DNA from: Nyssa sinensis
Lineage: Eukaryota; Streptophyta; Magnoliopsida; Cornales; Nyssaceae
Assembly (NCBI GenBank): GCA_008638375.1
Contig: CM018048.1
Coordinates: forward strand, 3,607,940-3,671,939
Length of the DNA: 64,000 nt
Direction: 5' to 3'
The first letter of the stretch is position 1. Each line of letters starts with the position of its first letter. The notes beneath the pieces are model-generated. The model was not told where the DNA came from and did not search any database. It saw nothing but the letters and a program-made list of their open reading frames with translations. Shown in pieces: positions 1 through 13,553 of the stretch. Both the position numbers and the translations under genes were made by a program.

Positions 1-33
1 TTTGAAACTTTACTTTTTTGGGATTTTTTTCAG

Positions 34-3000
34 TTAGAGGCATCAACAAATCAGGAATTGAATCAGAGGATTCCACCGTTCAAGCTTCCCTCAAAGATCC
101 TTTGTCGTGTTGTTCACATTCAGCTTCTGGTACGCTCTACTTAGGTTTTTACTGATTTAAATTGTGTTTGTCTGCTGAGAAAGTACAAGAAATTGGATTT
201 TATTTTGTTTATGTGTTTGTTACTTGGACCAAGTAGTCATATGAGGCTCATGTTTGATTATTTTCTGGTCCTAATTTATGGATACTCTTAGGATTGCATT
301 ATTTATAAAAAAAAAAAAATCATTAATATGTACTCAGCAACCAAAGACAGTATTAAACTAAATTGTGGAATGATTGATGTGGCAAGACTTTGTTTTTCTG
401 GTATCATTTTTTAGGCTGAACAAGAGACTGATGAAGTTTATGCACAAATTACTTTATTGCCAGAACCAGATGTAAGACCCAATCGATTCTCTTTCTTGAT
501 TTAACATCATTCATGATTAACTTCGCCGAAAATAATTTTTTCTGCTTAAATAATGCTCAAGTTTTTAGCTATTTGAAAATGTATTTGTAGCAAACTGAAC
601 CAAGAAGTCCTGATTCATACCCTCCAGAACCTCCAAGACCTACAGTGCACTCGTTTTGCAAAGTTTTAACTGCATCTGATACAAGCACCCATGGTGGGTT
701 TTCTGTTCTTCGGAAACATGCTAATGAATGCCTTCCCTCCCCTGGTAATTCCTCTTGATGTGCTAATGTGCCACCTTTCAAAAATTAATTTCAATCTCTC
801 CAGTTATATGATGTAATTCCTTATTTGAAGTACTGTTATTCTGTGTTCAGGATATGACCCAATCAACGCCAACCCAGGAATTGATAGCCAAGGATCTTCA
901 TGGTTTTGAATGGCGATTTAAGCACATCTTTCGAGGTAATGGTTGTTTAGTCCACCGTGTTCACTGTTTCCTAGTCCTTGTGCTGCAGCTATGATTTTGG
1001 AAGAGATGCACATCTTATTCCCACAAACACTAAGTACTCCTTGGATAAATAGTTGATACATTGTGGCTTGAAAAATTAAATCCACACAACCTTCTTTCTG
1101 GCCTGAGAAATCATTTCACTGTGTCTAAAAATGAGCAGGCCAACCCCGAAGGCATCTGCTTACAACTGGATGGAGTACATTTGTTACTTCTAAGAGATTA
1201 GTTGCTGGGGATTCATTTCTATTCTTGAGGTATTTGTTTTCTTTGTTGTTTGTATATTTTTGTCCTAATTCTAAATATTTTATTCTCACATACTAATTAC
1301 AAGTATACTAAAATTAATTTTAATTTACATCGTAACTTATGAGAATTGGTGACCTAGGGGTGAGGATGGAGAATTACGTGTTGGGATTAGACATGTTGCT
1401 CTGCAACAGAGCTCTATGCCATCGTCAATGATTTCAAGTCAGAGTATGCACCTTGGAGTGCTTGCAACTGCATCTCATGCTGTTGTGACTCAAACCCGCT
1501 TTGTTGTCTACTACAAGCCAAGGTATGATACACTACGTCCTCCCTGATGAACTGGAAGCTGATGTTTTTGTTGAAGAGACCCACTGAATTCTGTTGCATT
1601 TGTTTGTTATGGTGAAAATTGTCAGGAAGAGTCAGTTCATCATAGGTTTGAACAAATATCTAGAAGCTGTTAACAATGGGTTTGCAGTTGGCATGAGATT
1701 TAAGATGAGATTTGAGGGGGAGGATTCTCCTGGGAGGAGGTAGTCTAATATTCATAGATGGTTATATTTGTTTCTTTGTGTGGGTTGCTTATATTGATAA
1801 AATTATGTTTTAATTGATCAGGTTTACAGGAACAATAATTGGGGTCGAAGATATTTCCCTCCAGTGGAAAGATTCTAAATGGAGATCATTGAAGGTTAAT
1901 ATATTTGCTGGCTTAATTCCATCAAGCTATAATTCTGGATTCAAAATTTTCAGCTCCACCTCTTTTTGTTATCCAGGTTCAATGGGATGAACCAACATCC
2001 ATTGCAAGACCTGAGAGGGTTTCTCCTTGGGAGATAGAATCCTTTGCGGCTTCTATTCCTCCAAGCCTTGTTCAACCAGTGGTAGTAAACAATAAAAGGC
2101 CCCGACCACCAATTGAAATCTCAGTTCTTGGTAAGGGGACTTCCCACTTCATTCTTCATTTGTGTACGTGGTCTGGATGAATCATAGGTTTTTTTTTTTT
2201 GTTTTATTTTCTTTTCCTCCCATCTGCATTGTAGAAACTATGTCTTCAGCTGCATCAGCTGTCTGGAATCCTTCCCATGATTCAACCCAGCTAAGTGGTA
2301 CTCCTGAAGGCCAAAAAAGTGAACATCATGTTACTTGGCATCCCAAGCAAACAGAAATTGGTGGCATTGTCATGAATAACAGCAGCAACTGTATATTAAG
2401 GACCCATGAGGAGGGAAGATGGCTACCTTCTTCCCATGTAAATGTTTCTCGGAATCTGTTTGTGGATGGAACAGAAGAAACTAAGAGTGTCTCGGGTTGG
2501 TCTGTTCTTTCAGGCTATTCAACTCCTCACTCAAAAAAGCAAGGCAATGACCTCAAGCCTGAACCAGCTGATGGGAAGAAATCTGAGATAGTGTCAAGTT
2601 GCCGATTGTTTGGTATTGATTTGAAAAATCCCCCCTCAGCAGCTGCACTTCTTGCTGAGAAGGCAACTGTGCAGCCAGTTAGTGTATTGAATTGCAGCAC
2701 TGAAAAGCATTTAAGAATTAACCCATCGGCTGCTGATTCTGACCAGAAGTCTGATCTTACAAAGTTTTCCAAAGAACAAAAACAAGGAGAGATGCTGGTG
2801 TCACCAAAGGAGGTTCAAAGCAAGCACAGTTGCTCTACCAGAAGTCGTACCAAGGTACAGTATATGATAAGCTGGAACACACAATGTAAAATAAGCTTTC
2901 TTAATAATAAAATTCAATATGAGACTTTGTTTTTGTTTTCACAAGTTGTTGAAAATGCAAAATTTGTGCATTTGGTGTGAAAAACCACCGAACAGGTTCT

Positions 3001-3435
3001 AATGCAGGGGATTGCAGTGGGTAGGGCGGTGGACTTGACCATATTGAAGGGGTATGATGATCTTATAAACGAACTGGAAGATATGTTTGAAATCAAGGGA
3101 GAGCTTTGCCCTCAGAATAAATGGGAAATCGTCTTTACAGATGACGAAGGGGATATGATGCACATGGGTGATGATCCGTGGCTGTAAGCACTCTCACACT
3201 GTTGTCAGTCTATGATAAAATAATATGATTCACAACCGAAACATTTCTGAACTTCCACTAATACCATTTCATTAATCCTTCATCATTGTCTTTCAGGGAA
3301 TTCTGTAACATGGTGAGAAGGATATTCATTTGCTTGAGCCAAGATGTGAAGAAACTGAGTGCCGGGAGCAAGTTTCCTCTTTTTTCGTTAGAAGGTGATG
3401 GAACTGTTTTCAGCTTGGACTCTGCTGAAACTTGA
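34..3435 (+). CDS. ARF9: Auxin response factor, clade B (ARF9/ARF18-like), 5' end outside window
   Basis: Nuclear transcription factor that binds TGTCTC-type auxin response elements; clade B members mostly repress. Exons by GT-AG sites and frame: 34-129, 415-471, 591-744, 851-935, 1139-1229, 1358-1522, 1626-1739, 1822-1894, 1977-2130, 2235-2854, 2996-3183, 3297-3435 (TGA). The start codon and first exon(s) lie before base 1. Domains in order: B3 DNA-binding domain ([39 protein letters not shown]), ARF ancillary domain ([15 protein letters not shown] to KRPRPP), a Ser-rich middle region in the 620-nt exon, and a C-terminal PB1/AUX-IAA domain ([15 protein letters not shown]; acidic OPCA stretch [14 protein letters not shown]). 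Oddity: exon 591-744 has one base too many, so the visible coding length is 3n+1. Class is certain; the exact ARF number is inferred from motif resemblance. Confidence 0.93.
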
Positions 3436-5019
3436 AGTGTGGAACATTTGCTTCCAATGACGTGCTTGGAGATAGGAGACAATGGTCAGTTTTGAGAAGG
3501 GACACTCAAAGATGTTGACCCGGAGACTGTAATTGTAGTTAGGGTAAATTACTGAAATGCTAGGATTACAATCTGTGCATATCCCTATGGTTATTTCTGC
3601 TGGATAAGGTTGAAGAGGAGATTTTTTTTTTCCTGTTCTTGTAAATATGTTAGTGTTTGTATTTTGGGCCTTTTGGGAGTGTAGTCTTTGGTAGTTAGGG
3701 AATGACAATTTGCACGCTTTCTATAGTTTATGTACCCTTGAATGATTTGATGCGGTTGTGGCATCAAAATACAAACAGTGTAGACCTTGCATATTCCTTA
3801 GTGCCGATAGAAATTGGAGATGGTGACATTTATGATGAGGTTTGGCTCTTAAAAGGAAGAGTTTCTATTACTTCCTGCCAGTGGCAAGCAAAAGACATTA
3901 AATGGAAGGTGGCTTAACATCGGCAGGAATTTTCAAGATGAATGGGCCAAGGATCCAATAAAAACAGAAGTACAATCCAGAGAGAGATGGGACAACAAGG
4001 GCTGTGCTTTTTTTTTTTGATAACCAGGAGCCGCCCACTAATCGCAATTGATATATTTATTATTTTTGATTTGATATATTTATTATTTTTTATTCAAAAT
4101 AGGACTCTTTATTATTATAGAAATAATATAAAAATAGGAGTTATGATTTTATAATAAAAATAATAGCATTTTAAGTCTATAAAAATAATATGATAGATCT
4201 TTATAGTTAATTTTTTTTAATCAATTAGGTCTCTAAATATGATATAATAGATCTTTATGATTAAAGTTTTTTAATCAATACTATTTAATTACGATATTTA
4301 GAGATTTTTTTTCTTCTTGTTAAATAAGGAGTTTTCATGTTCTTTGAGATTTTTAAAGAATTCAACGTGTACGATAATCATTCACATTTTCGTGTTAAGT
4401 TAGTTGTAATCAGAATGAGGATTGCTTAGCTTAGTGACAAATGACGGAGTTCGAGAATATAAATTCTTTTGACATTGGTCATGGGATCAAGGTTGTATTA
4501 GATATGATTGAAGAAGATAGACAATAATTCGATGATCTGTTTGATGAAATTCGCAAGATGCTTTTAGGATTCGGAATTCAAGGCAACAGAGATTCTCCAA
4601 TCAATAAGAATATTGTCAAAGGATTTGTCTGATATTAACTTGTTAATATATTTACAAGAGACGTACATGATAAAAGTCATACATTTCAAAGTTATCGTAT
4701 GAAACTGATTTATTGTCTTCCAATGATCATCTTCATATCGAGACAAGAAGAGCTTTAATGTGTGATAATAATTTCTATTATAAAAAAAAATTAAAATTAA
4801 TAGATCAAAATATGAATCTAATGAAAATAGAAAATTATACATGCTCTTTAATAGAAGAATAAAAGAATAATAATTTACATATTGTTACTAAGAAGGAACA
4901 ATTTTTTTTTTTTTTATGAAAGTAGTTAATACTAAAGATAATAATGAAATTAAAGTACCAAGGTACATTCCGGATAATTTATCACCTAGGGCCATGTCCT
5001 ATGTATTTGGCAAGGATCT
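3436..5019. other. ARF 3' UTR and AT-rich intergenic DNA
   Basis: The first few hundred bases after the ARF stop are probably 3' UTR; I could not place a poly(A) site. Further on, two imperfect direct repeats of about 35 bp (near 4190 and 4243, sharing 'atagatcttta' and 'tttttaatcaa') form a short duplication. Around 4450-4600 an interrupted frame on + reads like decayed coding DNA, but I do not recognise it. Confidence 0.4.
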
Positions 5020-5518
5020 GACATTTGTTATACTGATCTTTTTTGAAAATTTTAATTACAATTCTTTTTTTTTTTTGAGATTTTTAAAATAACATTGACA
5101 TTTTTTATTTTTATTGACAAACTTTAAAGATCTCTCTTCTGGTCTTTTTTTTTTTTTTTTCAGAATAACAAAAGTACCACTTTTATTTTATTTTTTCAAT
5201 TTTAACTATTTTTTTCTAACTATTTTTCATTTTCAAATAAATATTAATTAAAGTTTTCTTTGACAAAAAAATATAAGTTATCTATCATAAATTTATTTAT
5301 TTATTTAATATAAAATGAGTTTTAAAAAAAAATTAGAAAAAAATTGTCAAAATAAAAAATAAAAGGGACACTTTTGTCATTTTGAAAATAAAATAGTTGG
5401 AGGGAAAGTCTTTGTAATATGTTAGTAAAAGTAAGGAAAATCGGTGTCATTTCAGAAATCTCAAAGAAAATCTTTGTAATTGTTAAAAACTTTAAAAAAA
5501 TTAAGTATAATCTACCCA
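5020..5518. mobile_element. Foldback MITE, copy A
   Basis: An AT-rich palindrome. The left arm (gagatttttaaaataacatt, then a 'tgacaaac' block) recurs inverted in the right arm ('ttgtcattttgaaaa', 'gtcatttcagaaatctcaaa', 'tgtaattgttaaaaactt'). No protein is encoded. Related copies are at 8226, 11899, 47625, 49521 and 50294. I infer a non-autonomous DNA transposon; the superfamily and target duplication were not resolved. Confidence 0.6.
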
Positions 5519-6708
5519 CAACTTTTTTTTTTTAAGGATTTCTTTATAATATATATTATACTACAAGGAATTAGCTTGATAAATTCATTGTCATTCCATT
5601 AAGCAATTAAAAGCAATGTGAACAATGATAGTTACAGCAAGTACCTTTTAAACCTTATGGAAATTTAGAGCTACTATGGAATATTCGTGAGAGTTAAAAT
5701 CTCACTTCCTATCAAAATATCAAAAAAAAAGAGAGAAGAAAAAGAATTGATAGTTTAGCCTAGAAGTCTAAGCAATCGTTCGTTTGGATGGAAAGGATTA
5801 GAAAAAAAATGAATGATATATTAACTTATGTTTGGCTTAAAAATAAGGAAACAACGAAATGACTTAATAGTTTAGTTTGTTCTACCAAAAGTTGAAGGAG
5901 ATCGATGTTAGAAATGATGCAACCAAATCCAATATTCCTCCTATCATTCAACCTGCTATAGCTATATTTTATCAGATTTTTATTTTTTGGTAGGCAGGAT
6001 TTTCTGTGTCAGTTTGCGTACATCAGATTAAGTTCTTGTTATTCTTATAAGTCTTTCAAAACAAGACTTTCATCCGGTGGTGGATGGTCTCGAGTTTCTA
6101 TTGACGATAAGAGTCAAACCCGATAAGTTGAGGAGGGTAAGTCCCTTACTAGTAGGTTTAGGAGTCAAACCCGATAAGAGTATATTTTATTCAGGTTGTG
6201 GGAAAAGATTTATTCCAATACATTGTTGTTCTTATTATGCTGTGTCAAAAATTCTATCAAATATAATAACAAGAATAACAAGAACTATTTAGATCTCTAC
6301 CCTACATTTTTCAATAATTTTACAATCAAATGACCAAAAATTATATAGCTATATTCTCAAAATGATAATTGAGAAGAAGAATAATTATTGTGTTAAAAAA
6401 AAATAGTACTTGAATACTGAAACAGAAATGTCAAAATAGTACTTTGAGTTAGTAATTATCCTTTATAAAAGTAAATTTTTATTTTATCATTTTTACGCGT
6501 ATAATAAAACATTTCAATTTCCATAAAGTATATATACTTCACAACTCTGTATTACTTGGCATCGAGAGAAGAAATGTGCCCAAAATTTACACTAAACAAT
6601 TCATCCTGAATAAGTTAAAAAAATTATGAGTACTAGGTAACTGGCTAACAGGGGAGGAAGGAGTATGATGGCTCACAGATCCTCTTTAGTAGTAAGTTTC
6701 TAGGGTCT
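5519..6708. other. Intergenic, no gene seen
   Basis: AT-rich DNA without credible coding content. An 18-base string beginning 'agtcaaacccgataag' occurs twice (near 6112 and 6164). A reading frame at 6077-6292 spans this duplication and has no recognisable domain. Confidence 0.4.
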
Positions 6709-7392
6709 GAGAAATTATCCGGTAAATTCATCACACCCATGTGATTATTACAGTGACTACAAAATATCAAAAGACACACGTGAGTCTAGGAATGTCAATT
6801 TTTGACGTAACATAGACACAATACGAAGTTAACGAATTCTGGATTAAGTATAAATAGATTTGGGTCATAAACTGGATTGACACGTATAATAACACAATTA
6901 ATAAACATGTCGTGTTTAAAATTTATTAATACCAACTCGTTTAACATGTTTGAATTATAAAAAAATAACTTGAGTTAAGGTAATTCGTTTCATGTTGAAA
7001 GCTTATCAAGGTTTGAAGTATTTTTTATTTATAAGAGAAGATTTTATTTTAATTTGCCACATGTCTAAATTTTACTAAACTTGAAAATTATTTGTACATG
7101 TATAAAGATAGCGAACTTTTTTATTTAAAAAATAAAAAATTAAAAATAAACGGGATTAAGTGTGTTGACACATGTAACCTGTTTCATATATGAGTTGGGT
7201 TTGACTTTTAAAACTTAACACGTTTGATTAACAGTGTCGAATTACGATTGATACTTATTTTTTAATATGCAAAGTCTTGATACTATCCGAACACGATATA
7301 ATAATACGAACACTCCTATGTGAGCCCAATACACGACAACGAACACATTGTCTATCACACGCGTGTAATGAACCCACTGAATTATTTGACCT
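6709..7392. mobile_element. MITE with long inverted ends, itself invaded by a second MITE
   Basis: The left end (gagaaattatccggtaaatt, then catcacaccc) is the approximate inverse of the right end (atcacacgcgtgtaatgaac, then ccactgaattatttgac). A related element with the same ends is in CslG intron 5 (52956-53476). Without the internal 532-bp insert this copy would be only about 150 bp. The family was not named and the target duplication is unclear. Confidence 0.55.
6787..7318. mobile_element. hAT-type MITE nested in the 6709-7392 MITE
   Basis: Terminal inverted repeats start 'taggaatgtcaa' on the left and read 'taggagtgttcg' from the right. The flanks 'cgtgagtc' (6779-6786) and 'tgtgagcc' (7319-7326) match at 6 of 8 positions, as expected of an aged 8-bp hAT duplication. 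The interior has 'gacacgtataataacac'-like motifs typical of a common non-autonomous plant repeat. Its 6841-6929 segment recurs at 55946-56029. No coding capacity. Confidence 0.55.
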
Positions 7393-8004
7393 AGCCTATG
7401 CTTAAATCAAACACATGACATGAGGTAATACATAGTATTTCATGGGATTTCACCATTGGGCTGCTTCTTGTACCTTAATAAAGCCTTATCAAGCCCAACT
7501 CTTGAAGCTGTACTAAATTCTTTTATATAAAAATGCCTTCAGGTATCAATCAAATCCAAAACCCGAAAAAAAAAAAAAAAGAAGATTTGAAAAGAAGTAT
7601 GCAATGCACTGAACATTTCCAAATTAATTAATATTTCTTTCCCTGGAAAGGGTCAAAGTCTCAGAAGAAATTTAAAAAATTTATATTGTTGAATAGTATT
7701 TTGGAACAACACTAAACCTCACATTCGTGGGCTCAAAGCCCATTATTTTAGAGAAATTTGACTCAGATTCAGAGCATTTTATTAAAAGATTTTGCCACAA
7801 ATAAATTCCACTGACTCAGATTCAGAGCTTTTAACCACTTTTCTTTGTGTTTTCATAAAATATTATTATAATATTATAACGTCAAAGAAATCCCCACAAA
7901 TCCATATTAATTAATACTTTTTATAAAAGCTTCATGAGGTGTAAAACATTTTAATGATTGAAAAAATAATCGTATACCAATCAATGAAGCCAAGTTTTTC
8001 TATA

Positions 8005-8052
<48 letters not shown>

Positions 8053-8225
8053 ACAATTTTTTTTAATAAATAATAGATAAGTGAGAGTGAAAATTTATTA
8101 ATTATTTTATATTTTTATTAATTAATAAATATTTCTTACATTTAAATAATTTTTAATATAAAAATAAGATTTTATATATAATTTTTTAATTATATTTTTA
8201 ATTTTTATAGAACAATACATATAAA
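7393..8225. repeat. Intergenic with (CT)n(TA)n microsatellite
   Basis: AT-rich DNA with no gene. A composite microsatellite at about 8008-8052 runs from a CT tract straight into a TA tract. Confidence 0.6.
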
Positions 8226-8660
8226 GATAAATTATATTGACATTCTTAGAGATTTTTAACAATTATACTGACTTTTTTTCGAGATTTTTAAAATTATACT
8301 GACTTCTATTTTCATGTATTTTTGTTTTTTACAATTTTCAATTTAGACCAATTTTTTTTTTTCATTTTTTTCATTTTCAAAATAAATATTTATTTAAATC
8401 TTATATTTATTTTTATATAAAATAAAAATAAGTTATTTACTTTAGATTTATTTTTATATAAAATAAATAAATTCTTTTTAAAAAGTTAGAAAAAAAATTG
8501 GTCAAAATGAAATAAAAATCAAAGTTATAGTTTTGTCATTTTGAAAAAAATTAACTGCAGGGGAGCATTTGTAGGTTTGTTAATAAAAGTAAGAAATATT
8601 AGTGTAATTTCAAAAACTTCAAAAGATGTCAATATAATTGTCAGTATAATTTAGCCTACA
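8226..8660. mobile_element. Foldback MITE, copy B
   Basis: Left end 'gataaattatattgacattc' with 'gagatttttaacaattatac'; right end 'aatataattgtcagtataat' as its approximate inverse. Both arms are followed by 'attttgtcattttga'-type blocks, as in copy A. Non-coding, AT-rich, about 435 bp. Confidence 0.6.
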
Positions 8661-8965
8661 TATAATGTTCAACTTAAGATACAAAGACTCATAATTTTTT
8701 TTTTCAAGTAAAGAAAATGTATAATTTAATGTCATATTTTTTCACACTTACAATATTTTTTTATTTCAACTATGTTAAACTAATAAATATAATTTCTTAA
8801 AACATGTCATAAATAATATATAACTATTTTATTTCTCTAATAATTAATATTATAAAGAGATTTTTTTTTAAAATATTAATTATTAACTAATAAAATTATT
8901 AATTATTCATTAAAGAATCAAGTTAATTCTTTAAAAATGTATTAATTATTAGATATTATTAATTT

Positions 8966-9014
<49 letters not shown>

Positions 9015-11898
9015 ATACAATGGATAACAATGCACGATGGATAACAATGAACGCCGGTTGCTTTCATTGTTACATCATTATTGAGCCACTGAGATTCATG
9101 ATGCTTGCATTGAAAAGTGTTTCCAATTTTTCTATTTTACTCTTTATTTTAAAGGAATAGTGTAGTATTAAAATTAGTGAGGGAGTAATACAATGGATGA
9201 CAAGCATATATCACAATTACTACAATACGAATATATGAAGAATGCAAATTTCATAATTTTTTTTTAAAAAAATTATGAATATTTATGAAAAACTATAAAT
9301 AATTTTAATAAAATTTTTAGAATTGTTTATAGATGTCCTAATACATGATTTTATATCAACGTATGACATATAATGGTATGTAAAGCATGAAAAATGTACT
9401 CTACTAACAATATAAAAAACACTACTCGTAATGATAATTATATGAGTATTAAACAAAAACAAATTGTTATATATGACAGATTTTCTTCTCCCTTCTAGAA
9501 AAAAGTAAATAAATTTCACGTACATTTGTTATACTAAATCTTAATTTTAGTAAATGTATTAAAAAAATTCGTTATCTATAACACCTCTCTTAAATAAAGA
9601 ACAAATATAACTTAGTATTTATAATAATATAATTTAAATATTTATTTACTATTTTCTCAATTTTATAATAATGTCAACTTTATAATCAACGAGGTAAGAA
9701 ATGTTAAGGTCAATCATAAGTAATCATCACTCATGATCTGATTGACACGTAAATTATACCTTCATATATATATATATATTTATATATATTACACACACTA
9801 ATTAAATCATAAATTTTCTCACTCATAACTTACCCTAGCATTTCCCGCAATAGGGTTAATTGTCGGGTGAGTTACATCAGGCAAGGAGAATTTGTCTAGA
9901 CTCAATTCGAGCTCTACCAAGGTTCGCCCAATTTGAGGTCTGTCCGGAATTTCTAAACATATAGTAGATATAATGATATTTTTTGGTTTATAAAAAGAAG
10001 AAAAAATCCATTATGTACCCTTCAAAATATGTATGAATATCTTTTTTTGTCAAAAATTATATATTTGTGACCATAATTTTGCATTAATGAAAATTATAGA
10101 GAAACTTGTTTTTAAGAATTAAATTAACTAATTATTTTAAGATTATTTTTTTGTTGAAATATCACGTTAAGAGTCATTTTCAATGTCGTATTTGACATCA
10201 AGAGTAGATAATGTCAATTTATGAAAAACACTTATTATATGTCAAATGGAAGTAAATTTATATTACTTTTTCAAGTAAATGTCAGATAGAAGTGTGGTTT
10301 ACCTGACTTTTTCAAAAAACAAAAATAGTAATTGTGTTTAAAAATATGACATTTTAACATTAAATCAGACTGGTCAAAATCTAACATTTTTTTGTACATG
10401 TGTATGTATATATGTATTCGTTAAATCTTTTGTTGGAACTTAATCTTGATCTAGTATTATATACATGGCACAGTGCTATTAACAACTTATTTATATATAG
10501 AAATGAGACTATTATTATTAGATTATTTAGGCTTGTGATATTCACATGCTCGAACAAAATCTTCTACCATTATCTCAATACATGTGAAGAAGTCAATCAG
10601 AGTGATAAGAACTTGACCTAATCATTTAATATGATATCAATTATTGTAGAAAACCTCTCTTCTCTCTTTCTCTCTAATTGCATTTCCGATTTATAAAATA
10701 TAAAGTACGCATGCAAACAAATGACAACAACTTCAAACTAAATTGTAATGCGTAACAATCCAAATGTTTTTAATGTCGCCAAGTAATTGTTACTTGATGA
10801 TGTCACAACTCTTGTGCACCGATCATTTTACTAATTGTAACTGTAATTTTCAATCGCGTGATTAAATCATAAATTAAAATTTCATTCTATGAAATTGTTT
10901 ATAATATTTATGTTTATTGTGTTGAAAACTATTTTTTTTTTTTGTCGTTTGTGCTTTTGAAAATAAAAGTAATAAAAAAATGTGTTTATGGATTGTTTTC
11001 ATCTTTTAATGAACTCGAATGTTTAAAAACACACACACACACAAAAAAAACAACTAGGTTTAATTGATTTCTTAAAATAAATTGTTTTAAAAAAAATCGA
11101 AAACAGGTTCCAATATAAATATCCTAGTTTATTAATATTTTTTATTTTTTTCTATTTCCAAGAACCAAAAAAAGGTTTTTGAAAATATATAAAATTGGAC
11201 ATATTTTAAATGTCAAGTGGGGCTGCTGAAGTTGAAATACTGTTTAGTAGAGAGGGACGTGATTAAAACTTTAAAGTTATCACTAACAACATGATTGATT
11301 ACCAAAAGTTGCTGAATATTTCTTTCCTAATAGAATATATATATATATATATATGTATAAATAATATATAGAATATATATTTTTCCACTAGGGATTAAAG
11401 AAAAAAGAATAGAAAAAGGCTAGAAAACTCTTTTTCTTTTCTTTTTTTCCACTCAATGGTCAATCAATTAAAGAAAATTTAAAGTTGCCACTTTGCCAGT
11501 CATCTGCAAATTGCAATGACCTCTTTGCTCTAATATGAATATTCCTGGAATATAGTTGCATTACACTATTCAAATCATGAGCATGACTGCCCCTTGCCAA
11601 CAACCATTGTAGTTCAAAGTTTTCCTTTTTCCATTTTTCATTTTTTAACCAAAATTAATTATAATTATAATTATATATATATATATCAAAAATATGATAT
11701 TTTTCATCTCAAATAAGTTAACTTGTTTATAATTAAAAATTTTGTGAACAAATAAAAAAATGCGCTTCAAAATTTGAATTTTATTGATTTATCGGTCTTT
11801 TTTTATTGATATTTATTGATTTATTGGTCTTGTTAATTAAAACATTGTTTTACAACTTCAATTTTCTCTCCATAGTTTTTTTTTTTCTTTTTTAACGG
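8661..11898. other. Intergenic AT-rich DNA with microsatellites
   Basis: No gene recognised on either strand; the open frames here are short and of low complexity. Simple repeats: (TA)n(GA)n at about 8970-9012, (AT)n at about 9762-9776 and 11335-11354, (CA)n near 11031, and a short AT tract near 11672. Confidence 0.45.
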
Positions 11899-12130
11899 AT
11901 AATTACATTGACCACCCCTGTAATATTTGACAATTATAGAGATTTTTCATGTGATTTCTAAAAAGATAGGAGAGGTCATTGTCATATATAAATGTATTTT
12001 AGTCAGATAAAAAAATTTAGTTAAAATTATAATATCGCCATTGTCAAATTTTGTATTGAGTGGAGAATTTGTATATTATCAGTATAACAGAGAAAATGTC
12101 AGTATAATTACAAAAAAATATTATAATTAT
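11899..12130. mobile_element. Foldback MITE, copy C (short, degenerate)
   Basis: Starts 'ggataattacattgaccacc' with 'tgacaattatagagattttt' and ends with 'gtcagtataattacaaaa', the same end signature as the other copies, but the middle is shortened and diverged. Confidence 0.45.
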
Positions 12131-13277
12131 TTGATAAATCATAAAATATTATAATTATTTGATAACTCATGAAATATTAATGTAATTATTTATATTTTAA
12201 CTTAAGGACACAAATAGTGGGACTCACATTAATTAATACATGTGCATCCTACATATTTGTATTTATACATAAAAAAACCCAATACAAAATAACCTAAATT
12301 TTTATTTTAAATTTTACATCTCCAATGGTGTAGCAATAAACTATTAATAATATATTAAATACATTATTTAATAATTCATCAATAATTTACATATATATAT
12401 ATATATATAAATATCCTTCACGGGTGTGTGTAAGTCTCCTCCACCAGTAATGCCATATTTAATTGTTACTTGTGCTTGTGATGCCTGTAATTTAATTTTA
12501 TTTAAGTTAATCAAACAAAAAGTCAAATACAAAACTATGATTTAGGCATTGTTTGATAAAATAAAAAGAGCATTGTACCCAAACTTTTATCTTAAATGAT
12601 ATCGGATTACTGATAAAATTTAAAGTTATACAATAAATATGATTATTTTATATCAGTGTCACATCACTTAAAATATAAATTTAAAAAACATAGAATGTCT
12701 CGAATTAGTAATGAAAAGTCATAAAGACTTTAAATAGTTGGATTTAAAAAACTAAAATTTAGAAGAGATTGTTTGTTCACAGGAAACATCCAACAAGAGA
12801 GATGTGTAATTAAGTTATCAAACAGTTACTTAACTAGTTTCTCGAGGGGCTAGTGGTGGGGACTACATTTACAAGAGAGTTGTGTAATTAAGACCTATAT
12901 TAATAAAATATATTGTTAATTACTAAAACTTGATTAAATTTTTGTGTCTAATAAAATATGATAAAATAAAGAATAAACTTTATTCACCATGCATATGTTT
13001 AAATGATTTATTGATAAATGATTTAGTGAGGGATTTTAGGTTCGACTCTTACAATTTTTTTATACCCAATAAGAGAAAAAAAGAAGTATGGAAGACTTCT
13101 ATTCCCTTTTTTTATATGCAAAGAGAGCAACAGTTGGCTGTCACTATTGGTAAAGTAACATTGTTAAGCAACTGCTTTTATGAAGACTTAGTATTAATTT
13201 CTTCCTTAAACTATTTTGATTACAGTTAATGCAAATTTGATACTATTTTTGATAATATGGACTTCAAAAAAGGTGTT
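12131..13277. other. Intergenic, no gene seen
   Basis: AT-rich sequence. The left terminus of the PIF/Harbinger element should lie in or near this stretch, but I could not identify a terminal inverted repeat. Confidence 0.35.
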
Positions 13278-13392
13278 GTAATGTGCATGTCAACTTCCAA
13301 TGCCATTTATAGTTGAACATTTAATAATTCAATAAGTAATGTACATGTCAACTTCCAACGCCATTTATAGTTGATTATTTAATAATTCTATA
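13278..13392 (+). repeat. 58-bp tandem duplication
   Basis: Two adjacent copies (13278-13335 and 13336-13392) share 'catgtcaacttcca' and 'gccatttatagttga' with only a few mismatches. It lies just upstream of the Harbinger ORF1 fragment. Confidence 0.75.
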
Positions 13393-13553
13393 ATTTTTCA
13401 AGGCGGTTTTTGTATAACGATAAAATTATTTTATTTTAATGAAAAAATTATGGATTAAAGTGTAGTGAGGAGAGTCATGTGTCTTGAGCTAATCCTTAAC
13501 AACTGAAAAATGTTTATTAATTAATAAATCTAAATTTTTATTATAAATATGTT

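Noticed and set aside
2162..2980. 272-codon open frame as a separate gene
   Set aside because: It is the large ARF exon (2235-2854) read through into both introns; splice sites and ARF homology explain it.
13200..13548. Left terminal inverted repeat of the Harbinger element
   Set aside because: Compared with the inverse of 43500-43810 by eye (including the 'gtgggacccac' palindrome); no convincing match found.
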